This document shows positions 24,218 through 33,639 of a DNA stretch of 64,000 nt, one piece after another (within the stretch, counting starts at the first letter, position 1; each line of letters begins with the position of its first letter). Source of the stretch: Brevundimonas sp. MYb52 (GTDB lineage Bacteria; Pseudomonadota; Alphaproteobacteria; Caulobacterales; Caulobacteraceae); NCBI RefSeq assembly GCF_002979535.1, contig NZ_PCPB01000011.1:51240-115239 (forward strand), read 5' to 3'. The notes under the pieces are model-generated. The model did no database searches. It saw only the letters and a list, made by a program, of their open reading frames with translations, and was not told the origin of the DNA. A program made the position numbers and the translations under genes.

Positions 24218-25705
24218 ATGACCGACACCCCTGAAAACAACGACCAGTCCTCGGAAGTGGTTGAAACTGTTGCGGAACGTCCGCGCAAGACGCTGACCCT
24301 GGGTGGGTCGCGCGCCGCCGCCGAACCGACGCCGGAACCGGAAGTCGAGATCGAAGCGGTCGTGGAAATCGTCAACGACGACACCGGCGTCGACACCACG
24401 GCCGACGATGAGGACGAGGACGGCGAGCCGATCGTCCCCAACGGCCGCATCACCCTGCAAGAACTGAACGAGAAGACGCCGGAAGACCTGGTCGCCTTCG
24501 CCGAGGGCCTGGACATCGAGAACGCCGGCAACCTGCGCAAGCAGGACCTGCTGTTCGCCATCCTCAAGACCCTGGCCGACGAAGAGGTCGAGATCATCGC
24601 CTCGGGCGTGCTGGAGATCCTGCCGGACGGCTTCGGCTTCCTGCGCAGCCCCGACGCCAACTACCTGCCGGGTCCCGACGACGTCTATGTCTCGCCGTCG
24701 CAGATCCGCCGCTTCGGCCTGCGCTCGGGCGACACGGTGCACGGCGCCGTGCGCGGACCGCGCGAGGGCGAGCGCTACTTCGCCCTGCTCAAGGTCGACA
24801 CGATCAACTTCGAAGATCCGGAGATGGTCAAGACCAAGGTCCTGTTCGACAACCTGACGCCGCTCTATCCCGAAGAGCGGCTGCACATGGAAATCCAGGA
24901 CCCGACGCTGAAGGACCGCTCGGGCCGGGTCATCGACATCGTCGCCCCGCTGGGCAAGGGCCAGCGCTGCCTGATCGTCGCCCCGCCGCGCGTGGGTAAG
25001 ACGGTCATGCTGCAGAACATCGCCAAGTCGATCGAGAAGAACCACCCGGAAGTCTTCCTGATCGTCCTGCTGATTGACGAACGCCCCGAAGAAGTCACCG
25101 ACATGCAGCGCACGGTGAAGGGCGAGGTCGTGGCCTCGACCTTCGACGAGCCCGCCACCCGCCACGTCGCCGTGGCCGAAATGGTGATCGAAAAGGCCAA
25201 GCGTCTGGTCGAGCACAAGAAGGACGTGGTGATCTTGCTGGACTCCATCACGCGTCTGGGCCGCGCCTACAACGCCACCGTTCCGTCGTCGGGCAAGGTG
25301 CTGACCGGCGGTGTCGACGCCAACGCCCTGCAACGGCCCAAGCGCTTCTTCGGCGCCGCGCGCAATGTGGAGCAGGGTGGGTCGCTGACCATCATCGCCA
25401 CGGCCCTGATCGACACCGGCAGCCGCATGGACGAGGTCATCTTCGAAGAGTTCAAGGGCACGGGCAACTCGGAAATCGTGCTGGACCGCAAGGTCGCTGA
25501 CAAGCGCATCTTCCCGGCCATCGACGTGCTCAAGTCCGGCACCCGCAAGGAAGACCTCATCACGCCGAAGGACCAACTGGCCAAGACCTATGTCCTGCGC
25601 CGCATCCTCAACCCCATGGGTCCGCAGGACGCAATCGAGTTCCTGCTCGACAAGCTGCGCCAGTCCAAGAACAACGGCGACTTCTTCCAATCCATGAATA
25701 CATAA
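24218..25705 (+). CDS. rho: Transcription termination factor Rho
   Basis: 495 residues from the ATG at 24218; a GTG at 24203 would add five. An acidic N-terminal extension of about 75 residues ([18 protein letters not shown]) precedes the Rho N-domain ([20 protein letters not shown]) and the cold-shock-like RNA-binding domain ([20 protein letters not shown]). The ATPase core has Walker [15 protein letters not shown] and the Q/R-loop region. It is a hexameric RNA helicase that ends transcripts. Downstream are a 3'-end element and a perfect parS. Confidence 0.95.
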   Translation: MTDTPENNDQSSEVVETVAERPRKTLTLGGSRAAAEPTPEPEVEIEAVVEIVNDDTGVDTTADDEDEDGEPIVPNGRITLQELNEKTPEDLVAFAEGLDIENAGNLRKQDLLFAILKTLADEEVEIIASGVLEILPDGFGFLRSPDANYLPGPDDVYVSPSQIRRFGLRSGDTVHGAVRGPREGERYFALLKVDTINFEDPEMVKTKVLFDNLTPLYPEERLHMEIQDPTLKDRSGRVIDIVAPLGKGQRCLIVAPPRVGKTVMLQNIAKSIEKNHPEVFLIVLLIDERPEEVTDMQRTVKGEVVASTFDEPATRHVAVAEMVIEKAKRLVEHKKDVVILLDSITRLGRAYNATVPSSGKVLTGGVDANALQRPKRFFGAARNVEQGGSLTIIATALIDTGSRMDEVIFEEFKGTGNSEIVLDRKVADKRIFPAIDVLKSGTRKEDLITPKDQLAKTYVLRRILNPMGPQDAIEFLLDKLRQSKNNGDFFQSMNT

Positions 25706-25712
25706 TTCCGGC

Positions 25713-25749
25713 CCTAGCGCCGCCCGCGCGGCGGGCGGCTGCTTGAGGG
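25713..25749 (+). repeat. 3'-end structured element, downstream of rho
   Basis: Begins CCTAGCGC seven bases after the rho stop, has a long inner stem GCCGCCCGC/GCGGGCGGC and ends CTGCTTGAGGG. Outer pairing bases differ from other copies (CCCT/AGGG-type instead of GCGCT/AGCGC), which looks compensatory. Confidence 0.65.
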
Positions 25750-25751
25750 CC

Positions 25752-25767
25752 TGTTTCACGTGAAACA
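25752..25767. promoter_or_regulatory. parS: parS, perfect match
   Basis: TGTTTCACGTGAAACA, a perfect 16-bp palindrome matching the parS consensus, between rho and the DUF6489 gene, 4.7 kb right of the origin. Confidence 0.9.
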
Positions 25768-25779
25768 CGCGAGGGCGTC

Positions 25780-26019
25780 ATGAAGCTGAACATCGAGATC
25801 GACTGCACCCCGGCCGAAGCCCGCGCCTTCCTCGGCCTGCCGGACGTGACGCCGCTCAACGACCACCTGGTCGCCGAGATGCAGAAGCGGATGGACGCCA
25901 ACATGGCGGCCATGCAGCCCGATGAACTGATGAAGACCTGGACCAGTTTCGGCGTTCAGGCCCAGGATCAGTTCCGTCGTCTGATGGAAGCCGCCGTCAC
26001 GGGCGCGCCCAAGGGCTGA
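25780..26019 (+). CDS. DUF6489-like small protein
   Basis: 79 residues, MKLNIEIDCTPAEARAFLGL followed by VTPLNDHLVAEMQKRMDANM. Short beta strand plus amphipathic helices, no membrane segment. It resembles the conserved alphaproteobacterial family DUF6489, of unknown function, which is often linked to mnmE. It starts 13 bp after the perfect parS and is separated from mnmE by only 4 bp, so it is likely co-transcribed with it. Confidence 0.75.
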   Translation: MKLNIEIDCTPAEARAFLGLPDVTPLNDHLVAEMQKRMDANMAAMQPDELMKTWTSFGVQAQDQFRRLMEAAVTGAPKG

Positions 26020-26023
26020 CGAC

Positions 26024-27340
26024 TTGAGTTCCAACGCCGACACCATCTTCGCCTTGGCCACCCCGCCGGGGCGGGGCGCCATCGCCATCATCCGTCTGTC
26101 CGGGCCGGGCGTGGATGCGGCCCTGAGCGCGCTCGGGGCAGGGGGTCTGACCCCGCGGCTGGCGGCCTTGCGGACGCTTCGCCACGATGGCGAGATGGTG
26201 GATCAGGCCCTGGTCTTGCGCTTCCCTGGCCCCAACTCCTATACCGGCGAAGACAGCGCCGAGCTGCATCTGCATGGCGGCCGGGCCGTGATCGAGGCCG
26301 CCAGCCGCGCCCTGATCGCCCTTGATGTCCGCCCCGCCGAACCGGGCGAGTTCACCCGTCGCGCCTTCCAGAACGGCCGCATGGACCTGGCCCAGGCCGA
26401 GGCTGTCGCCGACCTGATCGACGCCGAAACCAGCGCGCAGAAGTCTCAGGCCCTGGGTCAGCTGGACGGCGCCCTCAGCCATGCCTACGCCGGTTTCCGC
26501 CGCGACCTTTTGAAGGCCCTGTCCCTGGTCGAGGCCGAGATCGACTTCCCCGACGAGGAAGTCCCCGACAACCTGGCGCGCACCGCCGGGCCGGTTCTGG
26601 ATCAGTTGGCCGATGATCTGCGCGCGGCCCTCGCCGATTCCGATCGCGGACGACGCGTGCGCGAGGGCTATCGCATCGTCCTGATCGGCGAGACCAACGC
26701 CGGCAAGTCGTCGCTGTTCAACGCCCTGACGGCGCGCGAGGCGGCCATCGTCACCCCCATCGCCGGTACGACCCGCGACGTCCTGGACGCCGAATTGATG
26801 ATCGGGGGCTATGCCGTCACCCTGTCCGATACGGCCGGCCTGCGCGACAGTGAGGACGTGGTCGAGGCGGAGGGCATCCGCCGCGCGCGTCTGCGGGCGC
26901 AGGAGGCCGATCTGCGTCTCTGGGTCCGGGCGCCGGGGGTGGGCGAGGATCTCGCCGCCGCCTTTGTTCAGGGCGATGACCTGCAGATTCTCAACAAGGC
27001 CGACCTCGGCGCCGCGGCGCCCGACGACCGGCTGGAGGCGCTGTCCATCAGCACCACGACCGGACAGGGGTTGTCGGAACTGCACGACTGGATCGCCGCC
27101 CGGCTGGCGCGTGATCTGTCCGGCGCCGACTTCCCTGCCGTCACGCGCGAACGTCATCGCCGCCGTCTTGTCGAGGCCCTGGCCGCGGTCGAGGCCGGGC
27201 GCCGCGCCCTCGACCTGGCGCCGGAAATGGCGGGCGACGATCTGCGCCGGGCCGCCGATGCTCTGGCTCGGGTGACGGGCGCCATCGGCGTTGAGGATAT
27301 CCTCGGTGAGGTCTTCTCGACCTTCTGCATCGGCAAGTAG
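26024..27340 (+). CDS. mnmE: tRNA modification GTPase MnmE
   Basis: 438 residues from a TTG at 26024, four bases after the preceding stop; no ATG is available upstream of the conserved N-terminus DTIFALATPPGRGAIAIIRL. The tetrahydrofolate-binding domain is followed by the G domain with GETNAGKSSLFNAL (G1) and DTAGLRDS (G3), and the protein ends with CIGK, the invariant MnmE C-terminus. With MnmG it makes 5-carboxymethylaminomethyl-uridine at wobble position 34. Confidence 0.93.
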   Translation: MSSNADTIFALATPPGRGAIAIIRLSGPGVDAALSALGAGGLTPRLAALRTLRHDGEMVDQALVLRFPGPNSYTGEDSAELHLHGGRAVIEAASRALIALDVRPAEPGEFTRRAFQNGRMDLAQAEAVADLIDAETSAQKSQALGQLDGALSHAYAGFRRDLLKALSLVEAEIDFPDEEVPDNLARTAGPVLDQLADDLRAALADSDRGRRVREGYRIVLIGETNAGKSSLFNALTAREAAIVTPIAGTTRDVLDAELMIGGYAVTLSDTAGLRDSEDVVEAEGIRRARLRAQEADLRLWVRAPGVGEDLAAAFVQGDDLQILNKADLGAAAPDDRLEALSISTTTGQGLSELHDWIAARLARDLSGADFPAVTRERHRRRLVEALAAVEAGRRALDLAPEMAGDDLRRAADALARVTGAIGVEDILGEVFSTFCIGK

Positions 27341-27354
27341 TCGTCGAACTCCGG

Positions 27355-27370
27355 TGTTTCACGTGAAACA
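27355..27370. promoter_or_regulatory. parS: parS, perfect match
   Basis: TGTTTCACGTGAAACA, perfect palindrome, in the 69-bp gap between mnmE and mnmG, 6.3 kb from the origin. Confidence 0.9.
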
Positions 27371-27409
27371 TCGGCGTCGTTCCAGTGGCGATTTCGGCCG
27401 GGATGGACT

Positions 27410-29317
27410 ATGTCCTCGGCCATGAGCTCCTCCCCCTCGACCTCTTTCGACGTCATCGTCATCGGCGGCGGCCATGCCGGTTGTGAAGCCGCGGCGGCCT
27501 CGGCGCGCGCCGGCGCCCGTACCCTGCTGCTGACCCAGAAACTGGAAACCGTCGGCGAGATGAGCTGCAACCCGGCCATCGGCGGTCTGGGCAAGGGCCA
27601 TCTGGTGCGCGAGATCGACGCCCTGGACGGCGTCATGGGCCGTCTGGCCGATGTGTCGGGCATCCAATTCCGTCTGCTGAACCGCTCGAAAGGCGCCGCC
27701 GTGCGCGGTCCGCGCAGCCAGATCGACCGTCGTCTCTATCGCGAAGCCATGCAGGCCGAGCTGGCCCAGACGCCGAACCTGACCCTGATGGCCGGCACCG
27801 CCGAGGCTCTGATCCTGAACGGCGACCGGGTAGTCGGCGTGACGACAGGGGAGGGGATCGAGCTTCGCGCCGGGGCCGTGGTTCTGACGACCGGCACCTT
27901 CCTCAACGGCGTCATCCATCGCGGCGAGGAGCGTATCGCGGCGGGTCGCTTTGGCGAGGCCCCATCCGTGGGCTTGGCCGCCGACCTCTATGGCTCGGGC
28001 CTGATGATGGGGCGGTTGAAGACCGGCACGCCTGCGCGTCTGGACGGCCGCACCATCGCCTGGGAGCGGCTGGAGATGCAGGCGGCGGACGATCAGCCCG
28101 TGCCGTTCAGCTTCCTGACCGACAGGATTGAGGTGCCGCAGATCGCCTGCGGCATCACCCATACGACCGAAGACACCCATCGCATCATCGCCGAGAACCT
28201 GGGCGAGAGCGCCGTCTATGGCGGCAAGCTGTCGGGGCGCGGCCCGCGTTATTGCCCCTCGATCGAGGACAAGGTCGTCCGTTTCGCCGACAAGACCAGC
28301 CATCAGGTCTTCCTCGAACCCGAAGGTCTGGACGATCCCACCGTCTATCCCAACGGCATTTCGACCTCGGTGTCCGACGCAACCCAGATGGCCTTCCTGC
28401 GGACCATGCCCGGTCTGGAAGCGGTCGAGGTCTTCCGCTTCGGCTACGCCATCGAATACGACTATGTCGATCCGCGCGAACTGACCCCGGCGCTGGAGGT
28501 CAAGAAGCGCCCCGGCCTCTATCTGGCGGGCCAGATCAACGGCACGACCGGTTATGAGGAGGCGGGGGCCCAAGGCCTGATCGCCGGCCTCAACGCCGCC
28601 CGCGCCGCCGCCGGTTCCGACCCGATCATCCTGGGTCGCGACCAGGCCTATATCGGCGTCATGATCGACGACCTGGTGACGCGCGGCGTCACCGAGCCCT
28701 ATCGCATGTTCACCAGCCGGGCCGAATACCGCCTGACCCTGCGCGCCGACAACGCCGATGTGCGCCTGACGGGTCTGGGCATCGAGGCCGGGATCGTCGG
28801 CAACGACCGCGCCAAGGTATGGCTGGATAAGGCCGCGCAGTTGGACCGGGCGAACCGTGTTTCACGTGAAACCCAGTTCACGCCTAAGGAGGCGGGCGCC
28901 CTGGGCATCACGGTCAACGCCGACGGCCAGCGCCGTTCGATCCGCGATCTTCTGTCCTTCCCCAATGTGACCCTGGACCAGTTCGTCGCTGTTCGTCCGG
29001 AGATCGCCGACTGGTCGCCCGCCGTGCGCGAGCAGGTCGAGATCGACGCCGTCTATGCCGGCTACCTGGATCGCCAGGCGTCCGAGGCCGAGGCCCTGCG
29101 CCGGGAGGAGGGGCTGAGCCTGCCGGCCGACCTCGACTACGCCGCCATCGGCGGCCTGTCGAATGAGGTCCGTGAGAAGCTGGCCATGATCCGTCCCCTG
29201 ACCCTCGGTCAGGCCGGACGCATCGAGGGTATGACCCCTGGCGCCCTGACGGCGCTTCTGGCCCATGTGAAGAAGGCGAGTTCGCTCGCCGCAGAAGTCG
29301 AGACCATTGTCGCGTGA
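27410..29317 (+). CDS. mnmG: tRNA uridine-5-carboxymethylaminomethyl modification enzyme MnmG
   Basis: 635 residues (an ATG at 27422 would remove four). FAD-binding motif [20 protein letters not shown] near the start, then [31 protein letters not shown] and the C-terminal helical domain. It is the FAD-containing partner of MnmE. The gene contains a parS-like site at codons around 28858. Its stop overlaps the rsmG start (GTGA). Confidence 0.95.
   Translation: MSSAMSSSPSTSFDVIVIGGGHAGCEAAAASARAGARTLLLTQKLETVGEMSCNPAIGGLGKGHLVREIDALDGVMGRLADVSGIQFRLLNRSKGAAVRGPRSQIDRRLYREAMQAELAQTPNLTLMAGTAEALILNGDRVVGVTTGEGIELRAGAVVLTTGTFLNGVIHRGEERIAAGRFGEAPSVGLAADLYGSGLMMGRLKTGTPARLDGRTIAWERLEMQAADDQPVPFSFLTDRIEVPQIACGITHTTEDTHRIIAENLGESAVYGGKLSGRGPRYCPSIEDKVVRFADKTSHQVFLEPEGLDDPTVYPNGISTSVSDATQMAFLRTMPGLEAVEVFRFGYAIEYDYVDPRELTPALEVKKRPGLYLAGQINGTTGYEEAGAQGLIAGLNAARAAAGSDPIILGRDQAYIGVMIDDLVTRGVTEPYRMFTSRAEYRLTLRADNADVRLTGLGIEAGIVGNDRAKVWLDKAAQLDRANRVSRETQFTPKEAGALGITVNADGQRRSIRDLLSFPNVTLDQFVAVRPEIADWSPAVREQVEIDAVYAGYLDRQASEAEALRREEGLSLPADLDYAAIGGLSNEVREKLAMIRPLTLGQAGRIEGMTPGALTALLAHVKKASSLAAEVETIVA
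28858..28873. promoter_or_regulatory. parS: parS-like site inside mnmG (15/16)
   Basis: TGTTTCACGTGAAACC, differing only in the last base, embedded in mnmG codons for a Val-Ser-Arg-Glu-Thr stretch, 7.8 kb from the origin. Confidence 0.8.
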
Positions 29318-29937
29318 GCCTGGACCCCGTCGCCGCCTTCCGCGCCCACACCGGCGCCAGTGAAGCCCAGATCGCCGATCTGACCGCCTTCCTCGGTATG
29401 TTGACCGAAGCCAATGAGGTGATGAACCTGGTCGGTCCGGATAGCATTCCCGACTTCTGGAACCGCCATGCCTGGGACAGCGCCCAACTGCTGGCCTTGC
29501 AGCCCGAGGCCCTGACCTGGGCTGATCTCGGGGCCGGCGCTGGCTTCCCAGGCGTGGTCTTGGCCATCCTGCTGAAGGACCGTCCCGACGCCCACGTCTG
29601 GCTGATCGACAGCCTGGGCAAGCGCTGTCGCTTCCTGCAACAGGTGGTCGATGCGCTCGATCTGCCGGCCACGGTCATCAACGGCCGGGCCGAGGAGCAG
29701 GACGTCGAGGTCGAGATCGTCACCGCGCGCGCCGTGGCGCCGATGGAGAAACTGCTGGCTTATGCACAGCCTTACTTCCAGCACGGTGCACAAGGTCTCT
29801 TCCTGAAGGGGGAGAAGGCCGAAGCCGAGTTGAAAGAGGCGGCCAAGGTCTGGCAGTTTAAGAGCGACCTCTCCGTCTCGCGCAGCGACCCGCGCGGCCG
29901 CATTGTTTCTGTCCGGAGCCTTCGCCGTGTCCGCTGA
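29314..29937 (+). CDS. rsmG: 16S rRNA (guanine527-N7)-methyltransferase
   Basis: 207 residues from a GTG that overlaps the mnmG stop by 4 bp. The SAM-binding segment [20 protein letters not shown] and [22 protein letters not shown] are characteristic of RsmG (GidB). It methylates G527 of 16S rRNA; loss gives low-level streptomycin resistance in other bacteria. Its 3' end overlaps parA by 11 bp, making mnmG-rsmG-parA-parB a single run. Confidence 0.92.
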   Translation: MSLDPVAAFRAHTGASEAQIADLTAFLGMLTEANEVMNLVGPDSIPDFWNRHAWDSAQLLALQPEALTWADLGAGAGFPGVVLAILLKDRPDAHVWLIDSLGKRCRFLQQVVDALDLPATVINGRAEEQDVEVEIVTARAVAPMEKLLAYAQPYFQHGAQGLFLKGEKAEAELKEAAKVWQFKSDLSVSRSDPRGRIVSVRSLRRVR

Positions 29938-30748
29938 TCGCGAGAAACAGACCCGAGTCCTGGCCGTCTCCAACCAGAAGGGCGGGGTGGGCAAGACCAC
30001 AACCGCCATCAACCTGGGCACCGCCCTGGCCGCGATCGGCGAGAAGGTGCTGATCGTCGACATGGACCCGCAGGGCAATGCCTCGACGGGTCTGGGTGTT
30101 CCACGTGAAACACGCCGGGCGACCATCTATGACGTTATCGTCGACGGCCGCCCCATCGATTTGTCGGCGGTGGAAACCTCGGTTCCGGGCCTGTTCATCG
30201 TTCCCGCCGACGCCGACATGTCGGGCGTCGAGATTGAGCTGAGCCAGGCGGATCGCCGCTCCTATCGCCTGCGCGACGCCCTGGCGGCCCAGGGCGGAAA
30301 TGGTCATTCCCGGTATGACTATGTCCTGATCGACTGCCCGCCGTCGCTGAACCTGCTGACGCTGAACGCCATGGCCGCCGCCGATGCGGTTCTGGTGCCG
30401 CTGCAGTGCGAATTCTTCGCCCTGGAAGGCCTGACCCAGCTGATGCGAACCATCGACATGGTCAAGCAGAGCCTCAATCCGGCGCTGGAGATCCAGGGCC
30501 TGGTCCTGACCATGTATGACCGCCGCAACGCCCTGTCGGGGCAGGTGGCGGCCGATGTGCGCGCCCACTTCGGCGACAAGGTCTATGACAGCGTCATTCC
30601 CCGCAACGTGCGGGTGTCCGAGGCGCCGTCCTTTGGCAAGCCAGTGTTGATCTATGATCTGAAATGCACCGGCAGCCAGGCCTATCTGAAGCTGGCGCGT
30701 GAGCTTGTGGCGCGTGAACGCCAGCGCCGTCAGGCGCTCGCCGCCTGA
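29927..30748 (+). CDS. parA: Chromosome partitioning ATPase ParA
   Basis: 273 residues from a GTG at 29927 with GGAG upstream; this gives [17 protein letters not shown], matching Caulobacter ParA, whereas an upstream TTG adds an unsupported leader. Deviant Walker A KGGVGKTT is at residues 18-25 with the signature Lys18, followed by DMDPQGNASTGLG and the Walker B region YVLIDCPPSLNLLT. ParA forms the nucleoid-bound gradient that pulls ParB-parS to the opposite pole. A parS-like site lies within the gene. Confidence 0.95.
   Translation: MSADREKQTRVLAVSNQKGGVGKTTTAINLGTALAAIGEKVLIVDMDPQGNASTGLGVPRETRRATIYDVIVDGRPIDLSAVETSVPGLFIVPADADMSGVEIELSQADRRSYRLRDALAAQGGNGHSRYDYVLIDCPPSLNLLTLNAMAAADAVLVPLQCEFFALEGLTQLMRTIDMVKQSLNPALEIQGLVLTMYDRRNALSGQVAADVRAHFGDKVYDSVIPRNVRVSEAPSFGKPVLIYDLKCTGSQAYLKLARELVARERQRRQALAA
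30097..30112. promoter_or_regulatory. parS: parS site inside parA (15/16)
   Basis: TGTTCCACGTGAAACA, C for T at position 5, a substitution allowed by the TGTTYCACGTGRAACA consensus. It lies in parA codons, 9.1 kb from the origin. Confidence 0.85.
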
Positions 30749-30787
30749 TCGGCGGCTATCTCGATTAAGTAGAACGGAAACAGCATC

Positions 30788-31672
30788 TTGTCCGAACGTC
30801 AACGTGGTCTGGGTCGTGGTCTCTCGGCCCTTCTGGGAGAAAACGTCGCCGAGAGCGCGCCGGTGGACGGCGGCGCTCAGCCGACGGGCGTGCGCGCCGT
30901 GCCGATCGAGAGCCTGAAGCCCAATCCCGATCAGCCGCGCAAGTATTTCAGCGCCGAAAACCTGGAAGAACTGACCGCCTCGATCCGCGACAAGGGGGTG
31001 CTGCAGCCCATCCTGGTGCGCCCCCAGCCGGGCGAGGACGGCATGTGGCAGATCATCGCCGGCGAGCGGCGCTGGCGTGCGGCCCAGGCGGCCCGCCTCA
31101 AGGCCGTGCCGATCATCGAACGGGCCATGGACGACGTCGAAGTGATGGAGGTCGCCATCATTGAGAACGTCCAGCGCGCCGATCTGAATCCGGTCGAAGA
31201 AGCCCTGGCCTATGGCTCGCTGATGTCGCGCTTTGGCCGCACCCAGGACGCCCTGGCCGGCGTGGTCGGCAAGAGCCGCAGCCATGTGGCCAACACCATT
31301 CGCCTGCTGCAACTGCCCGACAGCGTGCTGGATCACGTCATGGAGAACCGGCTCTCGGCCGGTCACGCCCGCGCCCTGATCACGGCCCCCAACCCCGAGG
31401 CCCTGGCCGAACAGGTCCTGTCCAAGGGCCTGAACGTGCGTCAGACCGAGGCCCTGGCCCGCCGCGCCGCCGAGGGTCCCAAACCGTCCAAGGCCAAGCC
31501 GGCTCTGAGCGGGGAGGGCGCCGCCGACGTCGCCGCCCTGGAGCAGGATCTGGCCGACGCCCTGGGCCTGAAGGTCCTTCTGGCCGACAAGGGCGGCAAG
31601 GGCGAGATCACCATCAAATACGGCACCCTCGAACAACTCGACGACCTGTGCCGGCGTCTGATGCGCGGCTGA
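30788..31672 (+). CDS. parB: Chromosome partitioning protein ParB
   Basis: 294 residues from a TTG at 30788, giving SERQRGLGRGLSALLGE, the ParA-stimulating N-terminus. CTP-binding motifs are GERRWRAAQA (about 92-101) and ENVQRADLNPVEEA (about 126-139); the HTH is at about 150-178 (TQDALAGVVGKSRSHVANTI), and the C-terminal dimer domain at 230-294. ParB loads on parS as a CTP-dependent sliding clamp. No ATG or GTG is available at the conserved N-terminus, so the weak start may keep ParB low. Confidence 0.95.
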   Translation: MSERQRGLGRGLSALLGENVAESAPVDGGAQPTGVRAVPIESLKPNPDQPRKYFSAENLEELTASIRDKGVLQPILVRPQPGEDGMWQIIAGERRWRAAQAARLKAVPIIERAMDDVEVMEVAIIENVQRADLNPVEEALAYGSLMSRFGRTQDALAGVVGKSRSHVANTIRLLQLPDSVLDHVMENRLSAGHARALITAPNPEALAEQVLSKGLNVRQTEALARRAAEGPKPSKAKPALSGEGAADVAALEQDLADALGLKVLLADKGGKGEITIKYGTLEQLDDLCRRLMRG

Positions 31673-31708
31673 CGGGCCTTTTGGGTCTGGCCATGCTAGG
31701 GTGCGGCC

Positions 31709-31897
31709 ATGACTGAAGCGACCGACAAGATCAGCGCCACCGAAGCCCTGAAACGCGCCCTCGCGGCCAAGAAGGCCGGGACCCAGGCGGGACCGGCGGG
31801 GACCAAGGGCGGCGCGCGCGGGGCGGAGAAGGTGATGCAGCGTCAGGCTGCGGCGGCGAACAAGCCCGCCTTCCGCAAGGCTTCGAAGCGGGGCTGA
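31709..31897 (+). CDS. Small basic hypothetical protein
   Basis: 62 residues, MTEATDKISATEALKRALAAKKAG followed by a Gly/Ala/Lys-rich tail. Highly basic, low complexity and probably disordered. It follows parB by 36 bp with AGGGTG before its ATG. Codon use is consistent with the genome. Function unknown; a nucleic-acid-binding role would be speculation. Confidence 0.6.
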   Translation: MTEATDKISATEALKRALAAKKAGTQAGPAGTKGGARGAEKVMQRQAAAANKPAFRKASKRG

Positions 31898-32041
31898 TCC
31901 AGGGCTTTTTGGGGCGCCGGTGCTCGGCGGCCTAGCCTAGCGAAGGCTTCGCGCAGGGGGATGGATGCGGGGGGCGTCAGGCCCAGGCTTGTCCGTTCAG
32001 TGCGCTGAACTCTACCCTTCATCCGAGCGGCTCCGGCGCCC

Positions 32042-32066
32042 ACCTTCTCCCACAAGGGGAGAAGGA
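32042..32066. repeat. Short hairpin repeat, downstream of holA
   Basis: ACCTTCTCCC/GGGGAGAAGG around an ACAA loop. It is a small relative of the CTCCCC-type elements. The rest of the 181-bp gap 31898-32078 shows no ORF. Confidence 0.45.
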
Positions 32067-32078
32067 AACAGCGGTTTC

Positions 32079-33131
32079 CTAGAGCCCGATGCGCTTGGCG
32101 CGGGCGGCGATTTCGAGCAGCAGGCGTTCGGCGATCAGGGCCTCGGGCATGCCTGTGGTCTTGGTGGCGATGTCGGCGGCGTTGACGCTGTCCTGAACCT
32201 CGTCGAGCAGTTCCAGCCGCCATGAGCGGACCTGACGCAGGATCTCAGCCTCCTGCTTCCAGAAGACGCCGGCGGACTTCGCCGCCTCCTTGGCCCCGGC
32301 GCCGGCGGCCTGTAGGACGTTGATGCGGCGCAGCTTTCCCAGGTGGATGGCGGCCATGCGTACGGCCATGACGGCGCTTTCACCCTCGGCCAGGGCGCGC
32401 CGCAGGCCCGATTGGGCCGGGCCGGGGCGTCCGCCAAAAGCTTGCAGGGCCGCGTCGGACAAGGAGGCGTCAGGCTCGACGCCGAGGTGTTCTTCCAGTT
32501 CCGGCGTGTCGATGGTGCGGCCCGAGCCGGGGCCGATGTAGAGGACCAGCCGCTCGATCTCCTGACGCATCAGGCCGCGTTCGCGGGGCAGGCGGGCGAC
32601 GAAACGGTCCAGGGCGTCCGAGGTCAGGCCCACCTTGTCGGCGCCCAGGGCCTCGCGCGTCATGCGAGCCACATCGCCGACCTCATCCTCGTAGCAGGCG
32701 ATGCCGACGGCGCCAGGCGACTTCTCGGCGGCCTTCCTCAGGGCGGATTCGCGGCCCAGGGCCCCGGCCTCGATGACCAGCATGGCGTCAGGGTTGTAGC
32801 CGCCCTCGGCATGGACGGTCAGGGCGACGGCGATGGCCTTGTCGACGCTGGCCTTGCCGTCCGACAGGCGGATGCGGACCAGGCGACGCCCGCCGATCAT
32901 GCTCAGCGCCGTCAGCGCCTCTTCCAGCTTGACCGCATCGCCGTCGATGTCGGCCTCGGTCAGGAAGGTGACGTTGAACGGGTCGTTCAGGTCGGGCGTG
33001 ATGGCCTTGTAGAGGGTCAGGGCGCGCTCGGTGACGCCCGAGCGGTCCTTGCCGTGGATGACGGCCGCGCGGACGCCGGCGTCCGGCGACCTCAGGAAAC
33101 GATCGACCTCGGGCCGCTTGGCCAGGATCAC
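32079..33131 (-). CDS. holA: DNA polymerase III delta subunit
   Basis: 350 residues with the delta-subunit pattern: N-terminal AAVIHGKDRSGVTERALTLY (degenerate P-loop region), then GGRRLVRIRLSD, and C-terminal GESAVMAVRMAAIHLGKLRR. The subunit opens the beta clamp during loading. It is last in the minus-strand operon DUF3576-leuS-lptE-holA, 25 bp after lptE. Confidence 0.88.
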   Translation of the reverse strand: MILAKRPEVDRFLRSPDAGVRAAVIHGKDRSGVTERALTLYKAITPDLNDPFNVTFLTEADIDGDAVKLEEALTALSMIGGRRLVRIRLSDGKASVDKAIAVALTVHAEGGYNPDAMLVIEAGALGRESALRKAAEKSPGAVGIACYEDEVGDVARMTREALGADKVGLTSDALDRFVARLPRERGLMRQEIERLVLYIGPGSGRTIDTPELEEHLGVEPDASLSDAALQAFGGRPGPAQSGLRRALAEGESAVMAVRMAAIHLGKLRRINVLQAAGAGAKEAAKSAGVFWKQEAEILRQVRSWRLELLDEVQDSVNAADIATKTTGMPEALIAERLLLEIAARAKRIGL

Positions 33132-33156
33132 CCGCGCATTCCCTTCAGAACAGCCT

Positions 33157-33639
33157 TCACTGGTCCGCCAGGGCGCGCATCATGTCCAGCCGGATCAGAC
33201 GCGCCAGATCGGCAGCGGCGCGGTCCTCGCCGTCCTGCTGGGCGGCGATGGCGGCATAGGGCTGATCAGCGGCGGCATAGGTGGTGGTCGTGGTCTGCGA
33301 TCCCTTGATGGGCGCGCCGCCGCTGGCCGGGGTCAGGGTCCAGTCGGCCTTGACCGTCAGCTCATAGCGGCTGGCCGTGTCGTCGATACGCCGGCCCAGC
33401 GGACGGCGTTCCTGCGTCACCTCGGTCGTCAGACGATAGAGGGGCGGGGCCGAGCCGTCGCGACCCAAGGCGTCCTCCAACTGCTCGCGCAGGCGATAGC
33501 CCAGGCGGTTGTCGGGCGTGGTCACGGCGATGCGCGACAGGCCCGCCCCTATGCCCAGATCGCCGTACATGGGCGTGAAACCGCAGCCGGACAGCAGGGC
33601 TGCGCCGGCGACAGCGATCAGGGCCAGGGCGGGGCGCAT
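33157..33639 (-). CDS. lptE: LPS-assembly lipoprotein LptE
   Basis: 160 residues with a lipoprotein signal ([19 protein letters not shown], lipobox LSGC) and CGFTPMYGD directly after, the LptE hallmark in alphaproteobacteria. LptE plugs the LptD barrel in the outer membrane. Its start shares one base with the leuS stop (TGATG). The leuS-lptE-holA order is conserved widely. Confidence 0.88.
   Translation of the reverse strand: MRPALALIAVAGAALLSGCGFTPMYGDLGIGAGLSRIAVTTPDNRLGYRLREQLEDALGRDGSAPPLYRLTTEVTQERRPLGRRIDDTASRYELTVKADWTLTPASGGAPIKGSQTTTTTYAAADQPYAAIAAQQDGEDRAAADLARLIRLDMMRALADQ

Noticed and set aside
23825..25768. A 647-codon minus-strand frame across rho
   Set aside because: Antisense shadow of rho; composition of a reverse-complement frame.
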